Assembly (NCBI GenBank): GCA_946401865.1
Contig: CAMIVO010000013.1
Span: 1-38,632 of the forward strand
From: an uncultured Clostridia bacterium
GTDB lineage: Bacteria > Bacillota > Clostridia > TANB77 > CAG-508
DNA: 38,632 nucleotides
Direction of reading: 5' to 3'
Shown: positions 31,166-38,632 of the stretch, piece by piece
Position numbering within the stretch: position 1 is the stretch's first letter
Layout: each line of letters begins with the position of its first letter
Notes under the pieces: generated by a model
Seen by the model: only the letters and a program-made list of their open reading frames with translations
Databases searched by the model: none
What the model was told of the DNA's origin: nothing
Translations under genes and position numbers: made by a program

Positions 31166-31417
31166 ATGATTAAAAATAGAACAATTCAAGAAATTTCAAA
31201 AGCGGCAGTAGAGATTACTGAAATTATGAAATATGCACCATTTGAAATAAGATTAAAATATCCATATAAATATAGAGAATTTTTTAAAAAAATATTAGCT
31301 AAAGATTATGAATGGAAATATGATACTACTAAGAAGCTGTATGAACAAAAAATTTCTGATTTAACAAAAGAAATACTAATATATTTGAATAATAACTATT
31401 TTCAAAAAGGAAATTAA
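31166..31417 (+). CDS. Unknown 83-residue helical protein
   Basis: Starts MIKNRTIQEISKAAVEITEI; basic, aromatic-rich (YPYKYREF, EWKYDTTKKLY), no membrane segment, no motif I recognise. ATGGAGGATAT directly before the ATG is a good ribosome binding site. The secreted transglutaminase-like gene starts 5 bases after its stop, so they are surely cotranscribed. Confidence 0.75.
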   Translation: MIKNRTIQEISKAAVEITEIMKYAPFEIRLKYPYKYREFFKKILAKDYEWKYDTTKKLYEQKISDLTKEILIYLNNNYFQKGN

Positions 31418-31422
31418 TAAAA

Positions 31423-34185
31423 ATGAGATTTAAAAGTAAAGGTGTTTGGAAAAAAATTACTGCATTAGTTGCAACTGGAATATTAATGAGTTCAAGTAAG
31501 AGCACAATAAATGTTCAGGCAGTAGAACCAATAAAAAATGTTAGAGAAGCAAATTTTGCGGGTGGTGATATATTTAGTTTTCCAACAGGTAATAATGATA
31601 ATTTATTAGAAAAAATAAAAAATCCTAAAAATAAAGTTAATGAAAATCTAACATTAAAAATGTACAAGGGTTTAATAAAAGCTCAACTTGAAACACATAA
31701 TGTTGTAATTGGTAGTGGATTTAATGAATATATTTCTGGAATAATAATTGATGGAAGAAGTGTATTAGTAGAATTTAAAGACGGAGAAAAAATACAAGGA
31801 GATGCAGAAAGGCTAGAATTAAACGGATTAGTACTCGACAAATTATATATATATGATAGCGAATATCTTCATGATTATATAAATATGGATTATTTTGATT
31901 TAAAGGAAAAGTATAATAATCGTGAACGATTATATGTTACAATTAATAATACGTCAGTAACAAAAGAATTTAAAGCGAGTGATAAATATTTTCCAGATGT
32001 TTTTTTTAGGTGCAATTTTGATGAAGAACATTTAAATCTTAGTGAGTGCGAAAACATTTGGCTAGATAATTTCGAGTGGAGTGATATTGATAAGTATATA
32101 AATAGATGGAATTCAGCACAAAATATTATTCTAACTGATTTGTATGTAGATGATGAATATGCGAATAATATAAAAATAGAAAATGATAGTTTAAAAAATA
32201 TTATCATAGAACCTTTAATTTCTATTAGCTATATAGATTTATCGAGATGTGATAATTTAGAATATCTAATAGGTATAGGCCAAATAAAGCAAATAAAAGG
32301 AAATGTAAAAAACAATATACTAAAATTTTCAACTAGATGTTTGGATGATGATATATATGCTTTTTCTACAGAAGAAAAAATTCAACAATATATAATTAAG
32401 GATATCATGCAAGCAAAGGATTTAATAGAAAAACAGTTTAAAATGCAAGAAATAAATATAGACGGTAGATATAACCATTTTATCTCAGGAATAAAAATCG
32501 ATGGAAATAATGTTGAAGTAGAGTTTAGTGATAGAGAAAAAATAAATGGAGAGTGCTCAAAAATACAGATATTGGACATAGAATTAAAATATTTAACAGT
32601 ATATGATGGTGAGTATTTAAATAATGATTATATAGATTTAAATTATTTAGATCTTGAAATGGCACAAATTAAGGTGTTACAAGAGTTAAAAATATGCCCA
32701 ATAGGAACCATTTATGATAAATTGGTTGATTTTGAAAGTTCAATTGATATATCTAAGTGTAAAAACATTTGGTTGGATAGTGTAATAATAGACGATTTTA
32801 ATATTAGAGCTTTTAATAATGATACAGAACTTGAAAAACTAATATTAACAAATATTTATGGAGTTATAACATCAAAAGATTTATTAATAATAGAAAATGA
32901 TAACTTAAAAACTTTTATTATAAATTTTCATGAAGGCCCAACAAAATTTGATGATTTTGATTTAAATAGATGCAAAAATCTGACAACCTTTTCTGCTGGT
33001 ACTCATTTTGGAACAACCAATTTAAATGGGATTAAAGAGTGCAAAAATTTAAAAAATGTTGGATTTGGAGTACCAGGTTCCCGTATAAATAAATCTGATA
33101 TTGCTAATTTAAATTTTTATGAAGAAGAAATTAAGATTATTAGTGGATATGATACATCAGATAAGGCACTAGGAACAGTAGACAATAGCTTTATATCAGA
33201 TATGACAGCAATAATGAATAATCCTAGTATTGAAGTTCTTGACATTTCATTAGTTGAATTTGTCACTAGTGATCATTTTTTAGAAGTTGTAAAATCATTA
33301 CCCAATTTAAAAAGAATAGTGGGAAATGAAATAAATCAAGTTCCAATGTTTTCAGAAGAATTAATAGAATATTGTAATGAATTAGGAATTGAACATCCGT
33401 TTACAGAAAAAACTTTAGAATTAAAGAATTATATTAGAAATATCGTAAATTCAATTATAACTCCAGAAATGAGTGAGCTAGATAAAATACGAGCAATCTC
33501 AAAATATGTTATGGAAAATATGGAATATGATTATGAAGTTTATAATAAAATACTAAATAAAATACTAACACAAGAAGATATAATAAAAACATGGGGAGAG
33601 AATATTTGGTATAATTTTTTCCATGCTAAAGGTGTATGTGAGGGTTATACAGAGGTAGCTCAAAATTTAATGTTAGAAGCTGGTATAGAGGTATTTAATT
33701 GCAATATACCTGCTCATACTTATAATTTGGTAAAAGTAGGTGAAACTTACTATGAAATTGATTTGACAAATTTAGATTCGTATATAGAACTATTAGGATA
33801 TACGTATGATGATTATTCTTATGAGATTGATTCCTGGTTTTATATGGAGCCTGTTGGCGAAAAAATAAAACCTAATGTAGAGTTCTATATGGAACCTTCA
33901 GATTCAAAAAAACAAAGAAAAAAAAGAAGTTCAGAAATTTTTAATGTTGATGATTTTATTCATGAAGCTCCTAATGGAAATATAAAATTTTCTAGTCAAA
34001 ATAGTAAGAATACTACTCATATACCAAAAAAATTTGAAAATATAGCGAAATTACTAGGAATTTTAGTAGCTTTAGGAATTGCAAAAAAAATCTCAAGAGA
34101 AGAGGCTATTAACATTAATAACGATATAACATGGAATATTGGAGATTTAAAAAAATTAAAAGAGAATGAGAAAGATTTAAGATAA
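31423..34185 (+). CDS. Secreted transglutaminase-like protein with duplicated N-terminal modules
   Basis: A 920-residue protein with a signal peptide (about 1-32, KKITALVATGILMSS...NVQA). Two related modules follow: one starting NEYISGIIIDGRSVLVEF (about 100-330) and one starting NHFISGIKIDGNNVEVEF (about 345-560), each with KLYIYDSEYL/TVYDGEYL and Leu/Asn-rich ladders like leucine-rich repeats (LSECENIWLDN, SKCKNIWLDS). Residues about 655-810 form a papain-like transglutaminase domain: helix SELDKIRAISKYVMENMEYD, catalytic Cys in GVCEGYTEVAQNLMLEAGI, His in AHTYNLVKV, Asp in YYEIDLTN. It may cross-link or cleave at the cell surface. No LPxTG anchor was seen; the C-terminus has a weak hydrophobic stretch (about 880-892). 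Confidence 0.82.
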   Translation: MRFKSKGVWKKITALVATGILMSSSKSTINVQAVEPIKNVREANFAGGDIFSFPTGNNDNLLEKIKNPKNKVNENLTLKMYKGLIKAQLETHNVVIGSGFNEYISGIIIDGRSVLVEFKDGEKIQGDAERLELNGLVLDKLYIYDSEYLHDYINMDYFDLKEKYNNRERLYVTINNTSVTKEFKASDKYFPDVFFRCNFDEEHLNLSECENIWLDNFEWSDIDKYINRWNSAQNIILTDLYVDDEYANNIKIENDSLKNIIIEPLISISYIDLSRCDNLEYLIGIGQIKQIKGNVKNNILKFSTRCLDDDIYAFSTEEKIQQYIIKDIMQAKDLIEKQFKMQEINIDGRYNHFISGIKIDGNNVEVEFSDREKINGECSKIQILDIELKYLTVYDGEYLNNDYIDLNYLDLEMAQIKVLQELKICPIGTIYDKLVDFESSIDISKCKNIWLDSVIIDDFNIRAFNNDTELEKLILTNIYGVITSKDLLIIENDNLKTFIINFHEGPTKFDDFDLNRCKNLTTFSAGTHFGTTNLNGIKECKNLKNVGFGVPGSRINKSDIANLNFYEEEIKIISGYDTSDKALGTVDNSFISDMTAIMNNPSIEVLDISLVEFVTSDHFLEVVKSLPNLKRIVGNEINQVPMFSEELIEYCNELGIEHPFTEKTLELKNYIRNIVNSIITPEMSELDKIRAISKYVMENMEYDYEVYNKILNKILTQEDIIKTWGENIWYNFFHAKGVCEGYTEVAQNLMLEAGIEVFNCNIPAHTYNLVKVGETYYEIDLTNLDSYIELLGYTYDDYSYEIDSWFYMEPVGEKIKPNVEFYMEPSDSKKQRKKRSSEIFNVDDFIHEAPNGNIKFSSQNSKNTTHIPKKFENIAKLLGILVALGIAKKISREEAININNDITWNIGDLKKLKENEKDLR

Positions 34186-34197
34186 TAGGAGAACAAA

Positions 34198-34668
34198 GTG
34201 ATAATAGATAAAATAGAAGAATTTTTTTTGAAAATTGCAGAAAAAATAGGACTAAAAAAATTAGCTGATTTATATAGAGAACATAGAGAGGGTATGAGAT
34301 ATTTAGTGTTTGGAGCATTATCTACAGTAATTAATATTGTAGTATTTGCAATATGTGCAAAACTTGTTAATCTATCAACTGCTATAAGTAATACTATTGC
34401 ATGGATAGTTGCAGTACTCTTTGCTTATGTAACAAACAAAATATATGTTTTTAATTCTAAAACTTCAGAGCTAAGAAACTTAGTAAGAGAGATAATATCA
34501 TTTTTCAGCGCAAGAATAGTAACTCTTGTATTAGAAACGATTTTTTTGTGGATTGTAATAGACAAATTAGGATTTAATGATATTTTAATGAAAATAATTT
34601 CAAATATTATAGTTATTATTTTAAACTATGTTTTTAGTAAAATTTTTATATTTAAAAAAGAAAAATAA
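34198..34668 (+). CDS. GtrA-family membrane protein
   Basis: A 156-residue protein with four membrane helices. The GtrA motif is clear: EGMRYLVFGALSTVINIVVF, then AWIVAVLFAYVTNKIYVF and FFSARIVTLVLET. GtrA proteins are thought to help move lipid-linked sugars across the membrane. GTG start with AGGAGAACAAA before it, 12 bases after the transglutaminase-like gene, so probably the same operon. Confidence 0.92.
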   Translation: MIIDKIEEFFLKIAEKIGLKKLADLYREHREGMRYLVFGALSTVINIVVFAICAKLVNLSTAISNTIAWIVAVLFAYVTNKIYVFNSKTSELRNLVREIISFFSARIVTLVLETIFLWIVIDKLGFNDILMKIISNIIVIILNYVFSKIFIFKKEK

Positions 34669-34677
34669 TATTTTTTG

Positions 34678-34699
34678 CACTGGGGACACTCCCCAATGA
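34678..34699. repeat. Short palindromic fragment
   Basis: CACTGGGGACACTCCCCAATG: GGGG...CCCC palindrome, a short unit of the sort scattered through clostridial genomes, perhaps a decayed relative of the GGGGACGGACC repeat. It lies between the GtrA gene and the P-type ATPase gene. Confidence 0.45.
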
Positions 34700-34718
34700 A
34701 AAAAATGGAGGAAAGAAA

Positions 34719-37433
34719 ATGTCAAATTGGTTTAATAAAACAGTTGAAGAAGTAGCTAAAGAATTAGCTACAGATATTGAAAATGGTCTTGTTCAAGAAC
34801 AGGTTAATGAAAAATTAGAAAAGTTTGGACCAAATGAATTAAAACAAGAAAAGAAAAAATCTATATTTATTAAATTTTTAGAGCAATTTAAAGATTTTAT
34901 GATTATTATTTTAATAATTGCTGCAATTGTTTCAGGAGCTGTATCAATCGCACAAGGGGAAGCAATTACTGATTCTATTATAATTTTAGTAGTTGTTATT
35001 GCAAATGCAATTATTGGTGTTGTTCAAGAAGCAAGAGCTGAAAAATCGCTTGAGGCACTTCAAAAGCTTAGTGGACATGAAGCTAAAGTTTTAAGAAATG
35101 GAAGTGTTTTAGTTGTTCCAGCTTTAGACCTAGTTCCAGGAGATATTGTAGTATTAGATACTGGAGATTATGTTCCTGCAGATTTAAGAATAATAGATGC
35201 GGTAAATCTAAAAGCACAAGAAGCATCTTTAACTGGAGAATCTGTTCCTGTTGAAAAACAAGCTCAAAAAATAGACCAAGAAGAAGTTCCAATAGGAGAT
35301 AGAATTAATATGCTATTTTCTTCTAGCTTAATTACTTATGGTAGAGGAAAAGCAATAGTTGTAGAAACTGGTATGAATACTGAAGTTGGAAAAATAGCAG
35401 GAATGTTATCTTCAGGAAAAGAAAGAGAAACTCCTCTTCAAGCAAAATTAAATAGTTTAGGAAAAACACTTGGAATTGTATCTTTAATAATTTGTGCTGT
35501 AATATTTGCAGCAGGAATGCTTCAAGGAAGAGATGCAGTATCTATGTTTATGACAGCTGTAAGCTTAGCAGTTGCCGCAATTCCTGAAGGGTTAGCTGCA
35601 GTATCTACAATAGTTTTAGCAATTGGCGTTCAAAAAATGGTAAAGAGAAATGCAATTGTTAAAAATTTGCCAGCTGTTGAAACATTAGGTTCAGCAACAG
35701 TTATATGTTCAGATAAAACAGGAACTTTAACTAAAAATCAAATGACAGTTCAAAAAATGTTTGTTAATGACCATGTTTATGATATGGTAAATTTAGATGA
35801 TATTGTTAAATACGAAAATGCAAACCAAGAAGTAAAGCTACTTGTATATAATGGAATGCTATGTAATGATACTAAAATAGCAGATGACGGAACATTAACA
35901 GGAGATCCTACAGAAACCGCATTAGTTGATATTGCCTTTAAACTAGGATTTACTAAAAATTTATATAATACAATGCCAAGAGTAGATGAAATACCATTTG
36001 ATTCAGAAAGAAAACTAATGACTACAGTACATCAGGTAAATGAAAAATATTTAGTCTTCACAAAAGGTGGAATAGATGAACTTTTAGCAATTTGTAATTC
36101 TCATATAGAAGATGGAATAGAAAGTAATAATTTCAATGAATACAGATCAAGAATAAATGAAGTAAATGAAACAATGGCAAAAGACGCTATGAGAGTATTA
36201 GGATTTGCATATAAAGAGTTAGATTATAAACCAAATACTGAAGATTTAGAAAAAGAGCTAACTTTTGTTGGAATGTATGGAATGATAGACCCACCAAGAG
36301 AAGAAGCAAAAGTAGCTGTTGAAAAATGTAAAACAGCAGGTATAAAAACTGTTATGATTACAGGAGATCACAAAATTACTGCAACAGCAATTGCAAAACA
36401 ATTAGGTATTCTTGAAAACGAAAGTGAAGCAATAACAGGAACAGAATTAGATAAAATATCAGATGAAGATTTAAAGAAAAATATTAGAAATTATTCAGTA
36501 TATGCAAGAGTTGCTCCAGAACATAAAGTTAGAATTGTAAATGCTTGGCAATCACAAGGTGAAATAGTTGCTATGACAGGAGATGGAGTAAATGATAGTC
36601 CAGCTTTAAAACAAGCTGATATTGGATGTGCAATGGGTGTTGTTGGAACAGATGTTGCAAAAGAAGCAGCAGATGTTATATTAACAGATGACAATTTTGC
36701 AACAGTTGTAAGTGCAGTAGAAGAAGGAAGAAGAATATATGACAATATTTTAAAAGTAATACAATTTTTATTATCATCAAATATTGGAGAAATAGTTGTT
36801 TTATTGCTTGCAACACTTGGAACATCACTTTTTGCAAAATGGTTTGGAATAACAGATATATCACATTTAGAAATTTTAATGCCAATTCATATTTTATGGA
36901 TAAATCTTGTTACTGATTCACTTCCTGCTTTAGCATTAGCATTTGACCCTGCAAATAAGGATATTATGCAAAGAAAACCGCTAAAAACAAAAGGTATTTT
37001 TACAAAGTCAATGACTTATAGAATAGTATATCAAGGAATAATGATAGGAATTTTAACATTAGCAGCATTTATGATAGGATTAGCTACAACCACAGAGCCA
37101 ATACAAGGATTAACTCTTGATCAATCGAAAATAGAAGTAGGACAAACAATGGCTTTTATGGTTTTAGCATTTTCAGAATTAACACATGTATTTAATATAA
37201 GAGATAATAAAAAATCAATTTTTAAAACAAATATTTTTAATAATATGAAATTAATTGGAGCAATAATTCTTTCTGCAGCATTAATGCTAATAGTATTATT
37301 AGTTCCAGCATTAAGAACAATGTTTAGTATACCAATGCTTCCAGTTAATAATATTTTAGAAATACTAGGTTTAGTATTTGCACCAATTGTAATTGTTGAA
37401 ATATTTAAATTATTTAAAATAAATGGAAAATAA
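34719..37433 (+). CDS. Calcium-transporting P-type ATPase (SERCA/PMR1-like)
   Basis: A 904-residue P2A-type ATPase with about 10 membrane helices. Cation_ATPase_N domain at the start, actuator LTGESVPVE (about 172), phosphorylated Asp332 in SDKTGTLTKNQMT, nucleotide-domain KGG, TGDHKITATAIA and hinge MTGDGVNDSPALKQADIG. Ion-site residues fit SERCA site II: PEGL in helix 4 (P289), SSNIGE in helix 5, and N729/D733 in NLVTDSLPALALAFDP of helix 6. It should export Ca2+ (Mn2+ also possible). GGAGGAAAGAAA before the ATG. It is a single-gene unit; no regulator is seen. Confidence 0.93.
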   Translation: MSNWFNKTVEEVAKELATDIENGLVQEQVNEKLEKFGPNELKQEKKKSIFIKFLEQFKDFMIIILIIAAIVSGAVSIAQGEAITDSIIILVVVIANAIIGVVQEARAEKSLEALQKLSGHEAKVLRNGSVLVVPALDLVPGDIVVLDTGDYVPADLRIIDAVNLKAQEASLTGESVPVEKQAQKIDQEEVPIGDRINMLFSSSLITYGRGKAIVVETGMNTEVGKIAGMLSSGKERETPLQAKLNSLGKTLGIVSLIICAVIFAAGMLQGRDAVSMFMTAVSLAVAAIPEGLAAVSTIVLAIGVQKMVKRNAIVKNLPAVETLGSATVICSDKTGTLTKNQMTVQKMFVNDHVYDMVNLDDIVKYENANQEVKLLVYNGMLCNDTKIADDGTLTGDPTETALVDIAFKLGFTKNLYNTMPRVDEIPFDSERKLMTTVHQVNEKYLVFTKGGIDELLAICNSHIEDGIESNNFNEYRSRINEVNETMAKDAMRVLGFAYKELDYKPNTEDLEKELTFVGMYGMIDPPREEAKVAVEKCKTAGIKTVMITGDHKITATAIAKQLGILENESEAITGTELDKISDEDLKKNIRNYSVYARVAPEHKVRIVNAWQSQGEIVAMTGDGVNDSPALKQADIGCAMGVVGTDVAKEAADVILTDDNFATVVSAVEEGRRIYDNILKVIQFLLSSNIGEIVVLLLATLGTSLFAKWFGITDISHLEILMPIHILWINLVTDSLPALALAFDPANKDIMQRKPLKTKGIFTKSMTYRIVYQGIMIGILTLAAFMIGLATTTEPIQGLTLDQSKIEVGQTMAFMVLAFSELTHVFNIRDNKKSIFKTNIFNNMKLIGAIILSAALMLIVLLVPALRTMFSIPMLPVNNILEILGLVFAPIVIVEIFKLFKINGK

Positions 37434-37444
37434 TGTTGTTATGT

Positions 37445-37485
37445 TGTCACTGGTATGTCACTGGTACCGGAGATTTTTGACATAA
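37445..37485. repeat. Divergent REP-like unit after the ATPase gene
   Basis: TGTCACTGGTATGTCACTGG, then TACCGGAGATTTTTGACATA: the same layout as the repeat behind polA (doubled TGTCA.TGG, a GG-containing centre, TTTTTGACA end) but different sequence in the middle. TATGTCA/TGACATA at the ends pair. It lies 12 bases after the stop. Confidence 0.6.
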
Positions 37486-37499
37486 ATATATAATTAAAT

Positions 37500-37745
37500 G
37501 TTACAATTCATGGTTTACTATAAATGAACCCTGCCTAAAGTTTATATATTTATTTTTATACGTAAATTCCTTCTTTCTACAAAAATGAAATCAAATATGG
37601 AATTTTTTTTAACGGAAGTTAAGCTTCCTAAAAATTCTCATATTTGAAAACATTTTGCAAGAAAGTGGTCTCCGCACAAGTTTATTTTAAAAATAAATAC
37701 ATAAACTTGGTGCGGGCTTTTAGCAATTTAACCATGAATTGTAAC
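37500..37745. repeat. 246-bp fold-back element, copy B
   Basis: Near-identical to 2279-2523 and in the same orientation, with terminal inverted repeats GTTACAATTCATGGTT and complement. The terminal change C-to-T at one end (CACGG to CATGG) is matched by G-to-A at the other (CCGTG to CCATG), so pairing is kept. No ORF. Confidence 0.9.
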
Positions 37746-37838
37746 AGATAAAAATTAAATATTTTTCAATTTTAAACTTATTGTACCTAAATAAAAAAAT
37801 AATTGCATTTACATTTTTACTTCATTTTTATTTTATAT

Positions 37839-37889
37839 TTTGTCAATTATAAAAAACTAATTGACAAATATTTTTTTTTAGTATATAAA
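37839..37889 (+). promoter_or_regulatory. Promoter with palindromic operator
   Basis: TTGACA at 37861-37866, 17 bases, TATAAA at 37884-37889. A perfect 11-bp inverted repeat TTTGTCAATTA / TAATTGACAAA (37839-37849 and 37858-37868) covers the -35 box, a probable repressor or activator site for the following secreted protein gene. Confidence 0.75.
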
Positions 37890-37941
37890 AACATAAGAAG
37901 AAAAATTTATTATTTTTATTTAATTAAGGAGGATATTTTTA

Positions 37942-38632
37942 ATGAAAAATTTAAAAACAATAGTTGCAATAGTAATTGTTGCAATTATGCTATTAGTAGT
38001 TGCATTACCTATAAATGCAGCATTTGATGGAGTAACAATAACTATTACATCTAATGTAGGAAATGGTACAGAAGTAAAACCTGGAGATGAAATTATTTAT
38101 AATGTTAAAATGAAAAATACTTCTACAAATGATTATGTAGCACCTACAATTTTAGTAATTGCACCAGAACAAACTAAAATAACTGATATTGAAGTTGATC
38201 AAGATATTGAAGACGATATGAAACAATTGGAAGAAGATATGGCTGTATGTTCTGGATTATTATTACAATCAAATTCTGAAGTTAATTTTAAAGTAACTGT
38301 CAAAATCAATGAAGACGCCACAGGAGAAATTCAATTTGCAAATGTTACAGAAGATGATGAAGAACCATATGGACTTACACTTGCAATTTTAGTAGCAAGT
38401 GATGTTACAGATGAAGAAATGAATAATTTTACAAATGTTATGGATAATCTTGGTGAATATGACTCATTAGAAGAAGTTCAAAATGAATTAGGAAACAACT
38501 TTTATTTTGATATAGTTAAAGATGATCAATCAAATCCAATTAAAGAAATAAAAGCAGAAGAACCAAAAACAGAAGAGCCAAAAACAGAAGAACCAAAAAC
38601 AGAAGAACCAAAAACAGAAGAACCAAAAACAG
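37942..38632 (+). CDS. Secreted surface protein, 5' part, with EEPKT repeats
   Basis: Open to the end of the window (230 codons seen). AAGGAGG lies nine bases before the ATG. Signal peptide at about 1-27 (MKNLKTIVAIVIVAIMLLVV, then ALPINA). The mature part starts AFDGVTITITSNVGNGTEVK and continues PGDEIIYNVKMKN, a beta-sandwich-like, cohesin/DUF11-type adhesion module of about 115 residues, then an acidic helical part. From about residue 205 it is a tandem EEPKT repeat, a typical wall-spanning linker. A C-terminal anchor would be beyond the window. Function: surface or matrix protein, not further defined. Confidence 0.82.
   Translation, partial: MKNLKTIVAIVIVAIMLLVVALPINAAFDGVTITITSNVGNGTEVKPGDEIIYNVKMKNTSTNDYVAPTILVIAPEQTKITDIEVDQDIEDDMKQLEEDMAVCSGLLLQSNSEVNFKVTVKINEDATGEIQFANVTEDDEEPYGLTLAILVASDVTDEEMNNFTNVMDNLGEYDSLEEVQNELGNNFYFDIVKDDQSNPIKEIKAEEPKTEEPKTEEPKTEEPKTEEPKT
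38556..38632 (+). repeat. 15-bp tandem repeat coding for EEPKT
   Basis: At least five copies of GAAGAACCAAAAACA, nearly identical at DNA level and running off the window. The identity suggests recent slippage; copy number may vary between strains. Confidence 0.92.

Noticed and set aside
37803-38027. 74-codon plus-strand ORF overlapping the start of the surface protein
   Set aside because: Different frame, no ribosome binding site, low-complexity translation; the frame from 37942 has AAGGAGG, a signal peptide and stays open.

Overview
The window is AT-rich (I estimate below 30% GC by eye) and gene-dense. Strong AGGAGG-type ribosome binding sites, TTG/GTG starts, a YtaF-type sporulation membrane protein, a SUF-only Fe-S assembly operon, a trimeric [FeFe]-hydrogenase and near-consensus sigma-A promoters all point to an anaerobic, fermentative member of the Bacillota, class Clostridia. 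It is probably an uncultured or gut lineage, but the species cannot be named from sequence alone.

Layout. 1-1.5 kb: 3' part of tuf, then a RelBE/ParDE-like toxin-antitoxin pair. 1.5-2.6 kb: ytaF on the minus strand, then an intergenic stretch with two inverted-repeat elements. 2.65-5.0 kb: start of a division/wall cluster (mraZ, rsmH, ftsL-like). 5.0-10.7 kb: cell-surface polysaccharide and membrane genes (O-antigen-ligase-like protein, small multidrug export family protein, GT-C-like membrane protein, FAD oxidoreductase). 10.7-14.8 kb: polA, a lytic transglycosylase and a DUF4116 repeat protein. 14.8-15.1 kb: tRNA-Trp and tRNA-Leu on the minus strand, each with its own promoter and terminator. 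15.2-23.5 kb: a DtxR-family regulator, then sufC-sufB-[1.25-kb insert]-sufD-sufS(frameshifted)-[minus-strand gene]-sufU-mnmA. 23.5-24.8 kb: two small unknown genes. 24.9-29.5 kb: trimeric NAD-linked hydrogenase (NuoE-like, NuoF-like and catalytic subunits), with the intergenic gaps filled by palindromic repeats. 29.6-30.1 kb: a small-peptide/antisense RNA locus. 30.2-37.4 kb: hslO, a small unknown gene, a secreted transglutaminase-like protein, a GtrA-family protein and a SERCA-type P-type ATPase. 37.5-38.6 kb: second copy of the fold-back element and the start of a secreted protein that runs off the window with EEPKT repeats.

The most interesting material is in the gaps. At 18.27-18.53 kb two convergent transcription units share one bidirectional terminator. 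The minus-strand RNA encodes a 21-residue hydrophobic peptide. The plus-strand RNA (about 66 nt) carries a segment of about 25 nt that is complementary to the translation start region of that peptide's mRNA. This is the architecture of the Fst/par type I toxin-antitoxin systems, but the peptide does not look like Fst. A second locus with convergent promoters and a shared hairpin lies at 29.78-30.13 kb (35-residue peptide). A third, different 47-residue membrane peptide with a consensus promoter and a sequestered ribosome binding site lies at 17.93-18.19 kb. The first and third lie inside the SUF operon, and the first seems to split a copy of a short repeat whose uninterrupted form is present 2 kb away.

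The window also carries several dispersed non-coding repeat families: a 245-bp full-length fold-back element (two copies and one fragment), a 30-31-bp REP-like repeat (at least four copies, two of them a perfect inverted pair, one of which supplies the stop codon of the hydrogenase NuoE-like gene), and mosaic palindromes between hydB and hydA. All functional statements come from reading motifs and family knowledge; no search was run.
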